This document shows, one piece after another, positions 52,171 through 62,436 of a stretch of 64,000 nt of DNA. Each line of letters begins with the position of its first letter. Within the stretch, counting starts at the first letter, position 1. Location: positions 4,030,001 through 4,094,000 of the forward strand of contig CM074765.1 in NCBI GenBank assembly GCA_037355855.1. The letters run 5' to 3'. A program made the position numbers and the translations under genes. A model generated the notes under the pieces. It ran no database searches. It was given only the letters and a program-made list of their open reading frames with translations, and was not told the DNA's origin. The DNA is from Pseudo-nitzschia pungens. Lineage: Eukaryota; Bacillariophyta; Bacillariophyceae; Bacillariales; Bacillariaceae.

Positions 52171-53316
52171 GAAAAAAAAGACGGGATTTTGCTGCTGGTT
52201 CGCCAGTCCGTTTCTCGAAACCAAGTGTTCCAATCGATTCGAAACTTGGAGATCTTGTTGCTGTTATAGTAAAGATGGAGCCACTGTAGTATCAGAATTA
52301 AGCCGGGGCTGGTTATGGAGATAGAGGGGGTGTGACAACTCTTAGTGCTGTGGTTGTTGAAATGGAGTTTTTTTCGTAATTTCGAACGAATTTTGTGGCC
52401 CGGTGTACGAAAAGGCCAGGCGCGCAATAATAAGCTTATTGGGTATCATTGGAAAGCTTGCGACCTTGCCATTTCTGTCATCGGGTATAAATTAGTGTCC
52501 AAGGTGTTGTCTTAGAGTGGTTACAGATAGCAAAAACAGTGGGGCTCTCGCTGTTGCTCTGGCTCATAACCTGTCCACGAAAACGGGGTCCCTTTGCACA
52601 CTAAACTCGTACCCCTTAGAGGATCGAAATCTAATTTTTAAAGTTTAATTAAAATAATTCATGTTTGTTATACAAATTCTACGTATTTCTACACCGAACG
52701 ATACACTATTTAGGAACGCACACATAAGGGTCATCGATACGGTATTTTGGACCAGAGGTAGTATTTATTTTTTACTAGTGCCCAAACACCAAACACACAA
52801 CAAAGGCATTCCACTCCTCGAAATCAAGCTTGTTGGCGGTACCGTAAGGAAATACCATATGGCCTCTCAATCCAAGGACTTCACCAAACTCTTTTTTGGA
52901 AGCACTCGGACGCGATGGCAGAATGAATCAATCAATCATCATCGAAACGAAAGGCGGTGGGAACCGAATCTCGCCCCATACATTCTTACATTGCCAGGAG
53001 GGGCATATATAAAGATTGTTGCATACGGTTTTTCGCAAATCGATTTCGCAGTCGTGCGAGGAATTTTATTCGACGATGACCAAGCGAGCCATAATTCCCG
53101 GAACAAAATGAGATTGTGATTCGATTCAACGGGTAACTTAATTACCGTATGTAATTACCTTACTCTAGAGTATGTTCTTCCATTGTACTACTGATAAAAA
53201 AAATACCTAAAATGTATAATTTATCTTTTTCCCTTCCGTTTCTTGCGTAAGTGTTGTTCACGTATCGTTTTAGAAATCGAAGCAGCTCGTTCGTGCGGTA
53301 AGGAAATTATATTATT
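52171..53316. other. AT-rich spacer
   Basis: One 152-residue frame (52661-53119, +) is present but shows no recognisable motif and is not called. A TAATTACC/GGTAACTTAATTACC pair lies near 53130-53160. No retrotransposon protein motifs are visible. Confidence 0.4.
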
Positions 53317-53568
53317 TTGGTTGTAAAATTGCCTATCGCCAAACACAGCAAAAGAGGCCCAGCAGTTCTCAATCCCGAAGACAAAGAGGACCCGCAAAGT
53401 GCAAACACCAGACCAACTATTATAACAATAGGTGGATGCCGATACAGTAACTTACCAGTACATACCTCCTCAGGCCTTGGCAAGATCCGACACATATGTA
53501 AAGAGACGCCTCCCATAGCTAAACTCCTTGCTAATTACCCATGCTACACTACCGGTACTCGTATCCCA

Positions 53569-54582
53569 ATGTTCGACAACCCAATCATAACACGATCGGT
53601 CCAGAAGATTCGATTCAGCGTCGGAAGTTTCCGCGCGAAACAGCTCTCGGTTGCCAACGCCGTTTCCTCTTTGTCCTCACTGAAATCCACCGAAACCAAC
53701 ACGTCTTCTAGCACCATGACGCCCATCGAGGAGGCGTTGCCGGACGGCGGTTCTCAACGGAACGAGCGGCAGCCAACCGCAACAATACTGCGTGGGCACA
53801 ACCGCACTCCCTCGAAATCACTGCTGCGATCGGAATCAGCGCAATCGTCGACGTGGTGGATAACGATGACGACCCGGCGGAGAAACAGAAACGAGGTATC
53901 CTTCGGACACTCGACGGTGCGCGAATACAATCGTTCGCTCGGGGATTGGTGGGACGTTCCCAACGGGCTGGGGCTCGGCTGGGAATACGTGGAGCATCCC
54001 TCGAAACGGATCGACGACGAGGCGCCGCCCGAAACGGAGCTCGCCGAGCGGGGGCGCCTGAAAAACCTGATCATGGGCGCCCGGTACAAGATAGCCGCCT
54101 ACCGCTTGGTGCTTCGCCATCGAAGCGCGTCGAAGGGGACGATCGAGGTCGTCGGGGAATCCGGATGCGGCGGCGGGGAAAGCCTCGGGGGAAAGACGAG
54201 GGGCGTCGGGCAACAGCGACGACGAAACCATCGAAAACTGCTGGCCCCGAAAGCCCCGCCCGGTCGGTCCCTGGCGTTGGAAGACACCCATCGGACCACC
54301 TCGAGGGTGCGGGAACGCCTTCTGAAAGACTTTGGGTTCACCCCCGAGGAGCTGGAATCGTCCGAGCGGGAACGGAAACTCCTGCGCATGGAGTACACGC
54401 AATGGACGACGCAAAACGCGCAACAACAGCAACAGCGGCAGCGGCAAGAGGGACCAAAACCAAAGCCGTCCGATCTGTTTCGGGAACGATTCGTGGCCGA
54501 CGTTCGCCGCGGTCTGCCCGCCACTGGAATAGAGTGCGAGTGGATTGCTGCCAACCGCAGCGAGATTTCTCCCGAGGAGTAA
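53569..54582 (+). CDS. Uncharacterised diatom-family protein with REYxRxxGD motif
   Basis: 337 residues from ATG 53569; the frame is open back to ATG 53317, but the upstream part has intergenic-like composition and weaker protein character, while a later start at ATG 53713 is also possible. The recognisable block is VSFGHSTVREYNRSLGDWWD, then VPNGLGLGWEY, near residues 110-140. This matches from memory a short motif (REY-x-x-x-LGDNP...G.P..LGW) common in uncharacterised diatom proteins. After it come RGRLKNLIMGARYKIAAYRL, basic Gly-rich linkers, VRERLLKDFGFTPEELESSERERKLLRMEY (helical) and a C-terminal FRERFVADVRRGLP. No function is known. No signal peptide or membrane helix is seen. Confidence 0.65.
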   Translation: MFDNPIITRSVQKIRFSVGSFRAKQLSVANAVSSLSSLKSTETNTSSSTMTPIEEALPDGGSQRNERQPTATILRGHNRTPSKSLLRSESAQSSTWWITMTTRRRNRNEVSFGHSTVREYNRSLGDWWDVPNGLGLGWEYVEHPSKRIDDEAPPETELAERGRLKNLIMGARYKIAAYRLVLRHRSASKGTIEVVGESGCGGGESLGGKTRGVGQQRRRNHRKLLAPKAPPGRSLALEDTHRTTSRVRERLLKDFGFTPEELESSERERKLLRMEYTQWTTQNAQQQQQRQRQEGPKPKPSDLFRERFVADVRRGLPATGIECEWIAANRSEISPEE

Positions 54583-55500
54583 CCAACCACCGTGCGGGAG
54601 CATCGTGTGTTCGCGGGTGATACCGCTTCGCTCTCGAGGAGTTGATGCATCTCGCAGCGAAAAGACATTGTTGCGGATCGATGATAGTATCGCTCCCAAG
54701 AATACTGTACGGTATCTACCACTCACGACACGATTACTTCGGGGGTCGTTCCAACGGCGTTTATCAATTTTCATCCTACCACGATAAAACGACAAGACAC
54801 ACGTTTCATAACTTTTTGTTGCGGATTTACTTTGGTTGGAGTTCCCTGCTGGAATGAATACTAAATAGCGGGAGCAAAATTGTGCGCATCCGTTCTTGCG
54901 GAACAACGGTTTTCGAGCGGACAAAACAATTTCCGAGGCTCGAGACGAAGAGAAGGTCCGGGAAACTCCCGAAACCAACCATCATTCGCATGCCCAACTG
55001 CTTCGTATTATTTAGTATTGCATCGGTAAGATATGCGTTTTATTCCAATTTTAATAATCTTTCGAGGGAAGGAAGCATCGAAAGATTGCATCGAATGCCA
55101 AGAAGCAACAAGCGCGGGTGATCATCGGTATATCTGATTTGCAATTTTTCAATCCGGAAAGACGAGTAGTCGTTCCGACCCGGGGATGCAAATTCTCGTT
55201 TCGTTTCGTTTCGTTTCGTTTCGTTTCGTTTCGTTTCACCACCCCACCCCACCGAATTCGTACATCAAGTGCGGCGCGAGAGAATGAAACAAAAATGGAG
55301 TTCCTCCCACCGTTTCGTTCCAACGTTCCCTGCTCCGCCCTTGCGTTCGCAAGTCGTGCATCGCATTTCGTTTTGTTTGTTCCGTCCGACATGCACGCAG
55401 AACCTTGTCGTCTGCGCCGTCCCGTTCCTTCCCTTCCTATCCCGTCCCATCGTTTCCAATCCCCATCGAAGTTTCGATTCCGGTTTCGATTCCGATTGCG
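54583..55500. other. Intergenic region between convergent genes
   Basis: Includes a perfect (CGTTT)n pentanucleotide microsatellite at about 55197-55238. No gene is supported. Confidence 0.45.
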
Positions 55501-58317
55501 TCAGAAGGGATCCGGTGCCTCCAGTTCCACGGGCCGGCCCGTCACTGGGTGGGTGAATCGGAGGATCCCCGCGTGGAGGCAGAGCCGCTCGTCGCGGGTG
55601 CCGTAGATGTCGTCCCCCACGATGGCCATCCCGAGTCCCTCCGGATGGGAGGCGTGGACCCGGAGCTGGTGGGTCCGTCCCGTCACCGGGTAGAACCGAA
55701 CCCGGGTCCTGGGCCGGTGCCGCTCCGTTTGGTCGCCGGGTTCGCTGTTGTTGGTGTTGTTCTTGTTGTCGTTGACAACGACCTCGTACCGGGTCACCGC
55801 GGGTTTTCCCCCCGGTCCCCGCTCGACTTTTTGCATGGGACGGTTCACGTAGTCCCCCGCCAGGGGCAGATCGACGACTCCCCGGGGGTCCCTGCGCTCC
55901 GGCCACTCCCCGTCCAGCAGCGCCGTGTACCGCTTTTGCACGGTCCGCGCGACGAACTGGGCCTGGAGCTTCCTGCGGGTCTCGGAATCCTTGGCGACCA
56001 GGAGGAGCCCCGAGGTGGAGTAATCCAGCCGGTGGACCGGGAGCGCGTCGGGGTGGTCCTCCCGCAGCCTGGTCTGGACGGAGGTCGACACGGTCCGTCC
56101 CGGGACGCTCAGGACGTCGTGGGGCTTGTCGACGACGATCATCCACTCGTCCTCGTAGACGATGCGGAGCGACTCGAGCTTTTGCGCTTGGGTTTGCTGC
56201 TGTTTTGATTTGTTCTTGTCGTTGTCCCCGGACCATCCGACCGCCCCCTCCGTGAGGGGATCCGATTCCACGGGCGTCCCCAGCAGCATGTGGCGGGTCA
56301 GGATCGGTTCGCACTTGCCCCGGCAGCAGGGATAGTAGTTTCCGTGGGTCCGGGCCACGCCGCTTTCGGTTTCGCGTTCGGTTTCGTTCTCGTTGTCGTT
56401 CTCGCCGGAAGCGCCGCCGCTCCGCGCGTGCGGCGAGGGCCCCCACCAAAACTCCGCCAGCGCCACCGGAGCGTACCCCCTCGCAAAGGCGCGCTGGAAG
56501 AGCTTGATGGCGGCGCAGTCCCCGGCTCCCCCCGGGGGGACCCCCAGCGGGGTGTTGGCGAAGATCTCCGGGAGGGTCGCGGTGTCCCCCCCCGCGTTGA
56601 GGAAGCGGTAGCTCCGAAAGAGCCGATCCGAGAGGCGCATCGATCCCTCCCGGCGCTTTCGCCGGAGGGTCTCGAGCTCGGAGGCGCTCGCGGCCAGAGA
56701 GGAGGCGACGGTCTCGATCTCTTTCTGGAGGGTGGCCTTGAGCGTCCGGAAGCCGCGCTGGTCCGAGGCGCTCTCCCGGACCAGTTGGTCCTCCAGGGAT
56801 CGGTACTCGTCGCTGCGCTCGAGAAAGTGCTTGTGGGACTCCTTTTCGCTCATGCCGCGGACGGTGGCCAGCAGTTGTTGCCGATGTTGTTGTTCTTGTT
56901 GTTGTTGTTCTTGTTGCTGCTGTTGTCGGTCCGAGCGTCCGTCCTCCGCTTCCCGGCGCAGATCCTCCAGCAGCCGCTTGCGGAGCTTGGTCCGTCGCTC
57001 CTTTCGGAGGCGCTTTTGGTTTTTTTGTTCCTTCTTGGCGGCGGCGAGTTGGTTGCGGAGGGATTCTTCCGTTTCCCTCCAGCGCCGCTCCCGATCGCGG
57101 CGCTCGGGGCAGGCTTCCAATCGCTCCAGCTCGCGCGTGTATCCGTTGAGAATCTCTTCCTCGCGCTCGTAGCAAAAGCTCTCGTCGCCGCCGTCATCGT
57201 TGTGGTTGTCGGCCTCGACCCCGAATCGATCGTAGACCAGCGGGCAAAAGGCGCCCTCGTCAATGGCGGGGGTCGCCGCACCGCCGTACTGGGGCCTGGT
57301 CATGGTCCCGGAATAGGCCTTGAGGTACCCCAGTCGGGGAATGTCATTTTGCTCCCCCATTTCGTCGGGTTTGTCGTTGCGACGGTTGGTTTCGTCGCCG
57401 CCGCCGTCGTCGCCGCCGTCGCCGCCCGCCCTTGGCCCATCGAGTCTCACCACCAGAACCCCGTACATTTTTCCCGGGGCAATCGTCGTCGCGGTGGAAT
57501 TGTCGCTGACATTGTCGTTCGTGTCGCCGCTGTCGGGCTGTTTGTCGCTGCGGTTCCCGTTCCAGGGGGGGAGTTCCTCCCTCAACCGATCCGCGGCCCA
57601 CTTGGCAATCGGGTGGGGATCGTACCAAAAGGGATAGGCCAGCTCGGTCGGAAGCTCCAGGGGCGACCCATCGGTTTTGTCGCTCAGCGTGGTGGTCAGA
57701 ACGTCGGGAGGGATGGGCGTCAGGAGGGGATCCCCCGACGACGACGACGACGCTTCGGGTTCCGGGTCTTCTCGGTCGTCCGACGAATGCATCGTTTTTT
57801 GGCGCTTGCGATGAGAACCGTTGCTCGCGTCGTCCGATGGCTCGGGTGATTCCCCGCTTCCAACGGTTTCTTCCGCTTTCGCTTTCGCTCTTGCGGTCGC
57901 AGCCGTTTCGGTCGTTGCCATCGACACGCCCGCACGGTTTTGGTTTCCCTGCCGTCGTGTCCGGGAACGTCGAAACCCTTCCCCGTCACCAAACAAAGGA
58001 GGTCGAGCGCGAACGGGATTCGGTGATGACCGCGGCGAAACCGTCCAGGCCGCAGCGGGAGACGCGCAGATGCAGATGCAGATGCAAACACCGAGTAGGA
58101 ACACACAAAGGCCGATGGTTGCCGCCGGGACGGAGGATGCGGTTGCAGCCGATAACGATGCTCCCGCTTCGAATCGGACCCGACGCCTAGGCTTGACCCT
58201 TGTGGTTCTTGTGGTTTGTTTCGTGCAGAGTGGAACGGCCGTATCCGTATTCGCATTCGCATACGTATTCGCATCCGTATCCCTATCCATGCCAGTCCGT
58301 TTCGATTTCGAACGCAA
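55501..58317 (-). CDS. Large RluA-family RNA pseudouridine synthase with bacterial-type N-terminal domain
   Basis: A single intact 938-residue frame. The C-terminal third is the synthase: VYEDEWMIVVDKPHDVLSVP, PVHRLDYSTSGLLLVAKD with the catalytic Asp at residue ~765 (codon 56023-56025), VQKRYTALLDG and VTGRTHQLRVHASHPEGLG. The middle matches the N-terminal domain found in ~550-aa RluA-type enzymes of gamma-proteobacteria: AYPFWYDPHPIAKWAA, KMYGVLVV, LGYLKAYSGTM, GGAGDCAAIKLFQRAFARGY, APVALAEFWWG, YYPCCRGKCEPIL. Between these lies a long charged coiled coil (~residues 380-530). The N-terminus has a hydrophobic segment (IGLCVFLLGVCICICICAS) followed by AAAW, suggesting a signal or anchor and organelle import. 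By family it modifies 23S rRNA or tRNA position 32; the actual target is unknown. A second Met (residue 9) could be the start. Confidence 0.9.
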   Translation of the reverse strand: MRSKSKRTGMDRDTDANTYANANTDTAVPLCTKQTTRTTRVKPRRRVRFEAGASLSAATASSVPAATIGLCVFLLGVCICICICASPAAAWTVSPRSSPNPVRARPPLFGDGEGFRRSRTRRQGNQNRAGVSMATTETAATARAKAKAEETVGSGESPEPSDDASNGSHRKRQKTMHSSDDREDPEPEASSSSSGDPLLTPIPPDVLTTTLSDKTDGSPLELPTELAYPFWYDPHPIAKWAADRLREELPPWNGNRSDKQPDSGDTNDNVSDNSTATTIAPGKMYGVLVVRLDGPRAGGDGGDDGGGDETNRRNDKPDEMGEQNDIPRLGYLKAYSGTMTRPQYGGAATPAIDEGAFCPLVYDRFGVEADNHNDDGGDESFCYEREEEILNGYTRELERLEACPERRDRERRWRETEESLRNQLAAAKKEQKNQKRLRKERRTKLRKRLLEDLRREAEDGRSDRQQQQQEQQQQEQQHRQQLLATVRGMSEKESHKHFLERSDEYRSLEDQLVRESASDQRGFRTLKATLQKEIETVASSLAASASELETLRRKRREGSMRLSDRLFRSYRFLNAGGDTATLPEIFANTPLGVPPGGAGDCAAIKLFQRAFARGYAPVALAEFWWGPSPHARSGGASGENDNENETERETESGVARTHGNYYPCCRGKCEPILTRHMLLGTPVESDPLTEGAVGWSGDNDKNKSKQQQTQAQKLESLRIVYEDEWMIVVDKPHDVLSVPGRTVSTSVQTRLREDHPDALPVHRLDYSTSGLLLVAKDSETRRKLQAQFVARTVQKRYTALLDGEWPERRDPRGVVDLPLAGDYVNRPMQKVERGPGGKPAVTRYEVVVNDNKNNTNNSEPGDQTERHRPRTRVRFYPVTGRTHQLRVHASHPEGLGMAIVGDDIYGTRDERLCLHAGILRFTHPVTGRPVELEAPDPF

Positions 58318-59086
58318 GTAAGGACCTTACTCCTATGAGATGATTTTGAGATTGATTCATTGATTTTGCCTTTGGGTAAGTTAGGTGTCCCCCGGGACCA
58401 AGGACGGAGGCTTCCATCCCAAAAGTGGTGATGGACAGACGGGATCCTTGCAGCCATCGACTATGGAGACTGATGATGGATTATGATTTTAAAAAAAAAA
58501 AAAAAAATTGATTCATTCCATTACCGGTACCGTAACCTTACTACGAAGTACGAAGTATTCTACTTCGTGTTTTTGATTGGATTCGGAACTCGGAACGATG
58601 ATTGATTGGCGCCCCGATGATGATGATTCATTCGAGATGATTCCATTATTCGATTCGATTTTTCACGATGGACGGATTTTGTGATGTTCCTTCCTTCCGA
58701 CTTTCTTCTTTCGTTGATGAGACGAGATTTTGATGTTCGGACGAATCAAAAATAACAAAAAATAATGATTGGTGATGGATTTTGATTCATTCGATCCATG
58801 CAAGATTGGTTGGTTCCGTCGGATATTAAGTTTTGGGCATTATTTAAACTGATAACTGAATCACTGTACGGTAATCTTGAGATTAGATATCAGTAACTTA
58901 CCGGTAATTTACGTGCTGATCACTGACATGTGATGGGTGTCTTTACCAACTGCACGTACCGTATTATTTTTGTACTTGTCCCTTAACGCAGCTGATTGGA
59001 TTCATAGTAGATCAAACGACCAAACGAGGAACTAGACAATCGACAATCGACAGTCGACAGTCGACAATACGCTGACGATACAGATA
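58318..59086. promoter_or_regulatory. Shared upstream region of divergent RluA-like and gyrase A genes
   Basis: About 770 bp between divergent start codons. It holds an A16 run at 58492-58507, ACCGGTACCGTAACCTTAC at about 58524 (the recurrent AACCTTAC word) and TACGAAGTACGAAGTA next to it. The regulatory role is inferred from orientation. Confidence 0.4.
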
Positions 59087-59149
59087 ATGAAAAGGACGAC
59101 GCGGACGAAAAGGACGACGTCGGACAGGAGTTCACCAACCACAGACAAC

Positions 59150-62100
59150 ATGCTTTCTTCGATGAGGTCCGGGGCACTCTTGCCCACAATGCTGGCGGTC
59201 CTTTTGTTCTTCCTTCATTGCATCGACATCGGTGATGCCTTTTCGGCTAGAAAGACGCTGTACACCAAACGAAACAGAAACACAAATACAAATGCTGCAA
59301 ATCCCGCGCACAGTGGCTCACAAAGACGCCTTCTGTCTCCCATTCGGTTGTCCAAAACGGCACTGCGTTCCTCCCTCGACGATCCAGAGGAAGACGACGA
59401 CGAGTCATCTCTCGCCGTCGAGAAAGAACCCTTCACTTCCGAGGCAGAGATTGCCGAGCGGGCCAACGATTTGCTCTCGGATTCGGATGGAAGCGGCAAC
59501 GGCAACGTCGAGCTCCGCTCCGAGCTGGAAACCTCCTTTTTGCAGTACGCCCTGTCCATCATTCTGGGACGGGCCCTCCCGGACGCCCGGGACGGCCTAA
59601 AACCCGTCCACCGCCGGATCCTCTTTGCCATGCAGCAGCTCAAACTCAGCCCCACCAGCTCGCACCGCAAGTGCGCCCGCGTCGTCGGGGAGGTCCTCGG
59701 AAAGTACCATCCCCACGGCGACATGAGCGTCTACGACGCGCTCGTGAGAATGGCCCAGGACTTTTCGACGTCGTACCGATTGATCGACGGGCACGGGAAT
59801 TTCGGATCGGTCGACGCCGATCCGGCCGCCGCCATGCGGTACACCGAGTGCCGTCTGACGGCGCTGGCGACGGAGGGACTCCTGGACGAGCTGGATCTGG
59901 ACACGGTGGACTTTGCGGCCAATTTCGACGGCAACGAGGACGAGCCGACCGTCCTTCCGTCCAAGCTGCCACTGCTGCTCCTCAACGGGAGCTCGGGGAT
60001 CGCCGTGGGAATGGCCACCAACATTCCGCCGCACAATCTGCGGGAGATCGTCGGTGCCTGCAAGGCCCTGATCGAGAAGGAGCGCAACTCCAAGACCAAA
60101 ACCAAAAAGGGACTCTCGGACGACGACCTCTTTGGACTCGTCCCGGGACCTGACTTCCCGACGGGGGCGACCATACTGGGCACCTCCGATTCCCGCAAGC
60201 TCTTCACCACCGGCAACGGCCGCGTCCTGCAGCGGGCCGTCACGCACCTGGAAGAGATCTCGTCGTCCTTCTCGAAAAAGCGCGCCGGGAGCGCTGCTTC
60301 CTCCACCAAGACCCGCAACGCCATCATCGTGACGGAGCTGCCCTACCAGGTCAACAAGGCCGCGCTGCTGGAACAGATCGCCAACCTCGTCAACGACAAG
60401 AAACTCGAGGGCATTTCCGATCTGCGGGACGAGTCGGACCGGGACGGGATCCGCATCGTTCTGGAACTCAAGCAGCGGGACGCGAATCCGCAGATCGTCC
60501 TGGCCAATCTCTACAAAAAGACCAAGCTGCAGACGTCCTTTTCCGGGAATTTCCTGGCGCTCATGAAACCACAGTCGACCGCCTCGGACGAGGCCGCGTC
60601 GTCGTCCAGGGATGAAAAAGACATCGCCACCCAAAAGGAGTCCTTTGCACTGACCCCCCAGCGGTTCACCCTGCGGGAATCCCTCGACTACTTTTTGGAT
60701 TTCCGCTTCGAGACGATCCGCAGAAAGACGACCCACCAGCTCGGCAAGGTCCAGGCGCGAATGCACATCGTCGACGGCCTGCTGCTGGCCCTCGACCGCA
60801 TCGACGACGTCATCGAGCTCATCCGGACCCTCCCGGACCAGGCCTCCTGCCGGGAGGCGCTCATGGCCAAGCCGCCAGAGGACGAGGGCGAGGGCGAGGG
60901 CGATGGCAAGACATCCGCGAGAACGAAAAAGAAACCCAAGACCAAGAATCCACCACCGCTCGCGCTGGGACTCTCCCGGACCCAGGCGGATTCCGTCCTG
61001 CGACTGCAGCTGGGACAAATGACGCGGCTCAGCCACACCAAGCTCACCGAGGAGCGGAACGACCTCGAATCGAGGCGGGCGGACCTGCAGACCATACTGG
61101 ACGAGGACGATGCGGTCTACAATCTCATGGTCACCGAAATGAACAACCTCGATCGCAAGTACGGACACGAGCGAAAATCGAAGATCATCCACGACGACGA
61201 CGGGGAGGTGCAGGAACTGGACATGGTCAAGAATTCGAGATCCGGTGCGTGACAACAGTTAGCGGTTGCGTGTTGTCGCGTATTGCGTGTTCCGTATTGT
61301 GTACCGTTTTGAGTGCTTGCTGGTTTGTTTGTTTGTTTGTTTGTTTGTTTGTTGGATGGATGGGTGGATGGATTTCGTTGAAGTTGCCTCCCGCTTTGCG
61401 TACGGTACGTTCTAATGGTTCGATGCGTTGCCCGTTTTCTTCCAATTTATTGATCCCTTCCCCAGTCATCGTCGTGACACGGGGAGGCTACATCAAGCGC
61501 ATGGAACTCAAAACCTTCGAAAACCAGCGACGGGGCACCCGGGGCAAGCGGGGAACCTTTGCGGGAGACTCCTCCTCGATCGACGACGAGGTCCTCCACT
61601 GCATCACCTGCAACGATCGCGACACCCTCCTCATGATCACCCAAAACGGGATTGCCTACGGATTGCGAGCCTACCAGGTACCCACCGGCAGCCGAACCGC
61701 CAAGGGAACCCCGCTTCCCTCGGTCCTTCCCATCGAGATCGGACAGGTCGTCACGGCCGTCCTCCCGGTGACCGAGTTCACCAAGGAGGAGTACCTAGTC
61801 TTGGCCACCAAGCAGGGCATGATCAAGAAGACCCCCCTGGACGCCTTCGAAACCATCTCCGCCCGTGGCCTCCGGATTGCCTCGCTGGCGGACGATGACA
61901 AGCTCAAGTGGTGCCAAAAGTGCACCGACGACGACGACATTCTGATCGGGTCTACCCGCGGAATGGCCTGCCGATACGAGGCCTCCAAGCTGCGTCCCAC
62001 CGGCCGGACCAGCCGCGGGGTCAAGGCCATGAAACTCCGGGAGGGAGACACCATTGCCGACATGAATGTCCTGGGGGGAGACGGAGGAAGCACCAAGCCC

Positions 62101-62436
62101 GAAAAGGAAGAATTCGTCCTGTGCATCACGGAACAGGGCTACGGAAAACGCGTCTCGACCAAGGAATTCAGGGCCAAGTCCCGGGCAACCCTCGGCGTCA
62201 TTGCCATCAAGTTCAAAGAGGCCAAGAAGAAGGTCGACGACAGCGTCAGCTGCTTTTGCATCGTCAACGAGGACGATGAGATCCTCGTCATCACGTCCAA
62301 GGGGGTGATGGTCCGGCAAAAGGTGGCGCAGATTCCCTGCCAGGGCCGGTCCGCTACCGGGGTCATGGTCCAAAAGATCAACAAAGCCGATCGCATCACG
62401 AGCATCAGCCTCGTGCCGACGCGCGAGACGAGCTGA
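59150..62436 (+). CDS. gyrA: Organelle-targeted DNA gyrase subunit A
   Basis: Exon 1 ends at 61244 and exon 2 starts at 61466; the 221-nt intron (GTGCGT...CCAG) contains a (GTTT)n tract. The join gives [18 protein letters not shown] and a 1021-residue protein from ATG 59150; an ATG at 59087 would add 21 residues before the signal peptide and is less likely. The signal peptide ends at GDAFSAR, fitting plastid import. The core is textbook Gyr[58 protein letters not shown] with the DNA-linking Tyr at residue 231, and [14 protein letters not shown]. Exon 2 encodes the C-terminal beta-pinwheel, with GyrA box-like [10 protein letters not shown], indicating true gyrase rather than topoisomerase IV. 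With GyrB (not in the window) it introduces negative supercoils into organelle DNA. Lys/Ser- and Gly/Glu-rich inserts are small. Confidence 0.96.

Noticed and set aside
52661..53119. 152-residue plus-strand frame
   Set aside because: AT-rich, no recognised motif, no Kozak-like start and spacer-like composition; kept out without expression evidence.
50000..53300. Retrotransposon or DNA transposon
   Set aside because: No reverse transcriptase, integrase or transposase motifs could be found on either strand; only a short tandem duplication is present.
56290..57849. 519-residue plus-strand frame opposite the RluA-like gene
   Set aside because: Shadow frame; the minus strand holds the pseudouridine synthase motifs.
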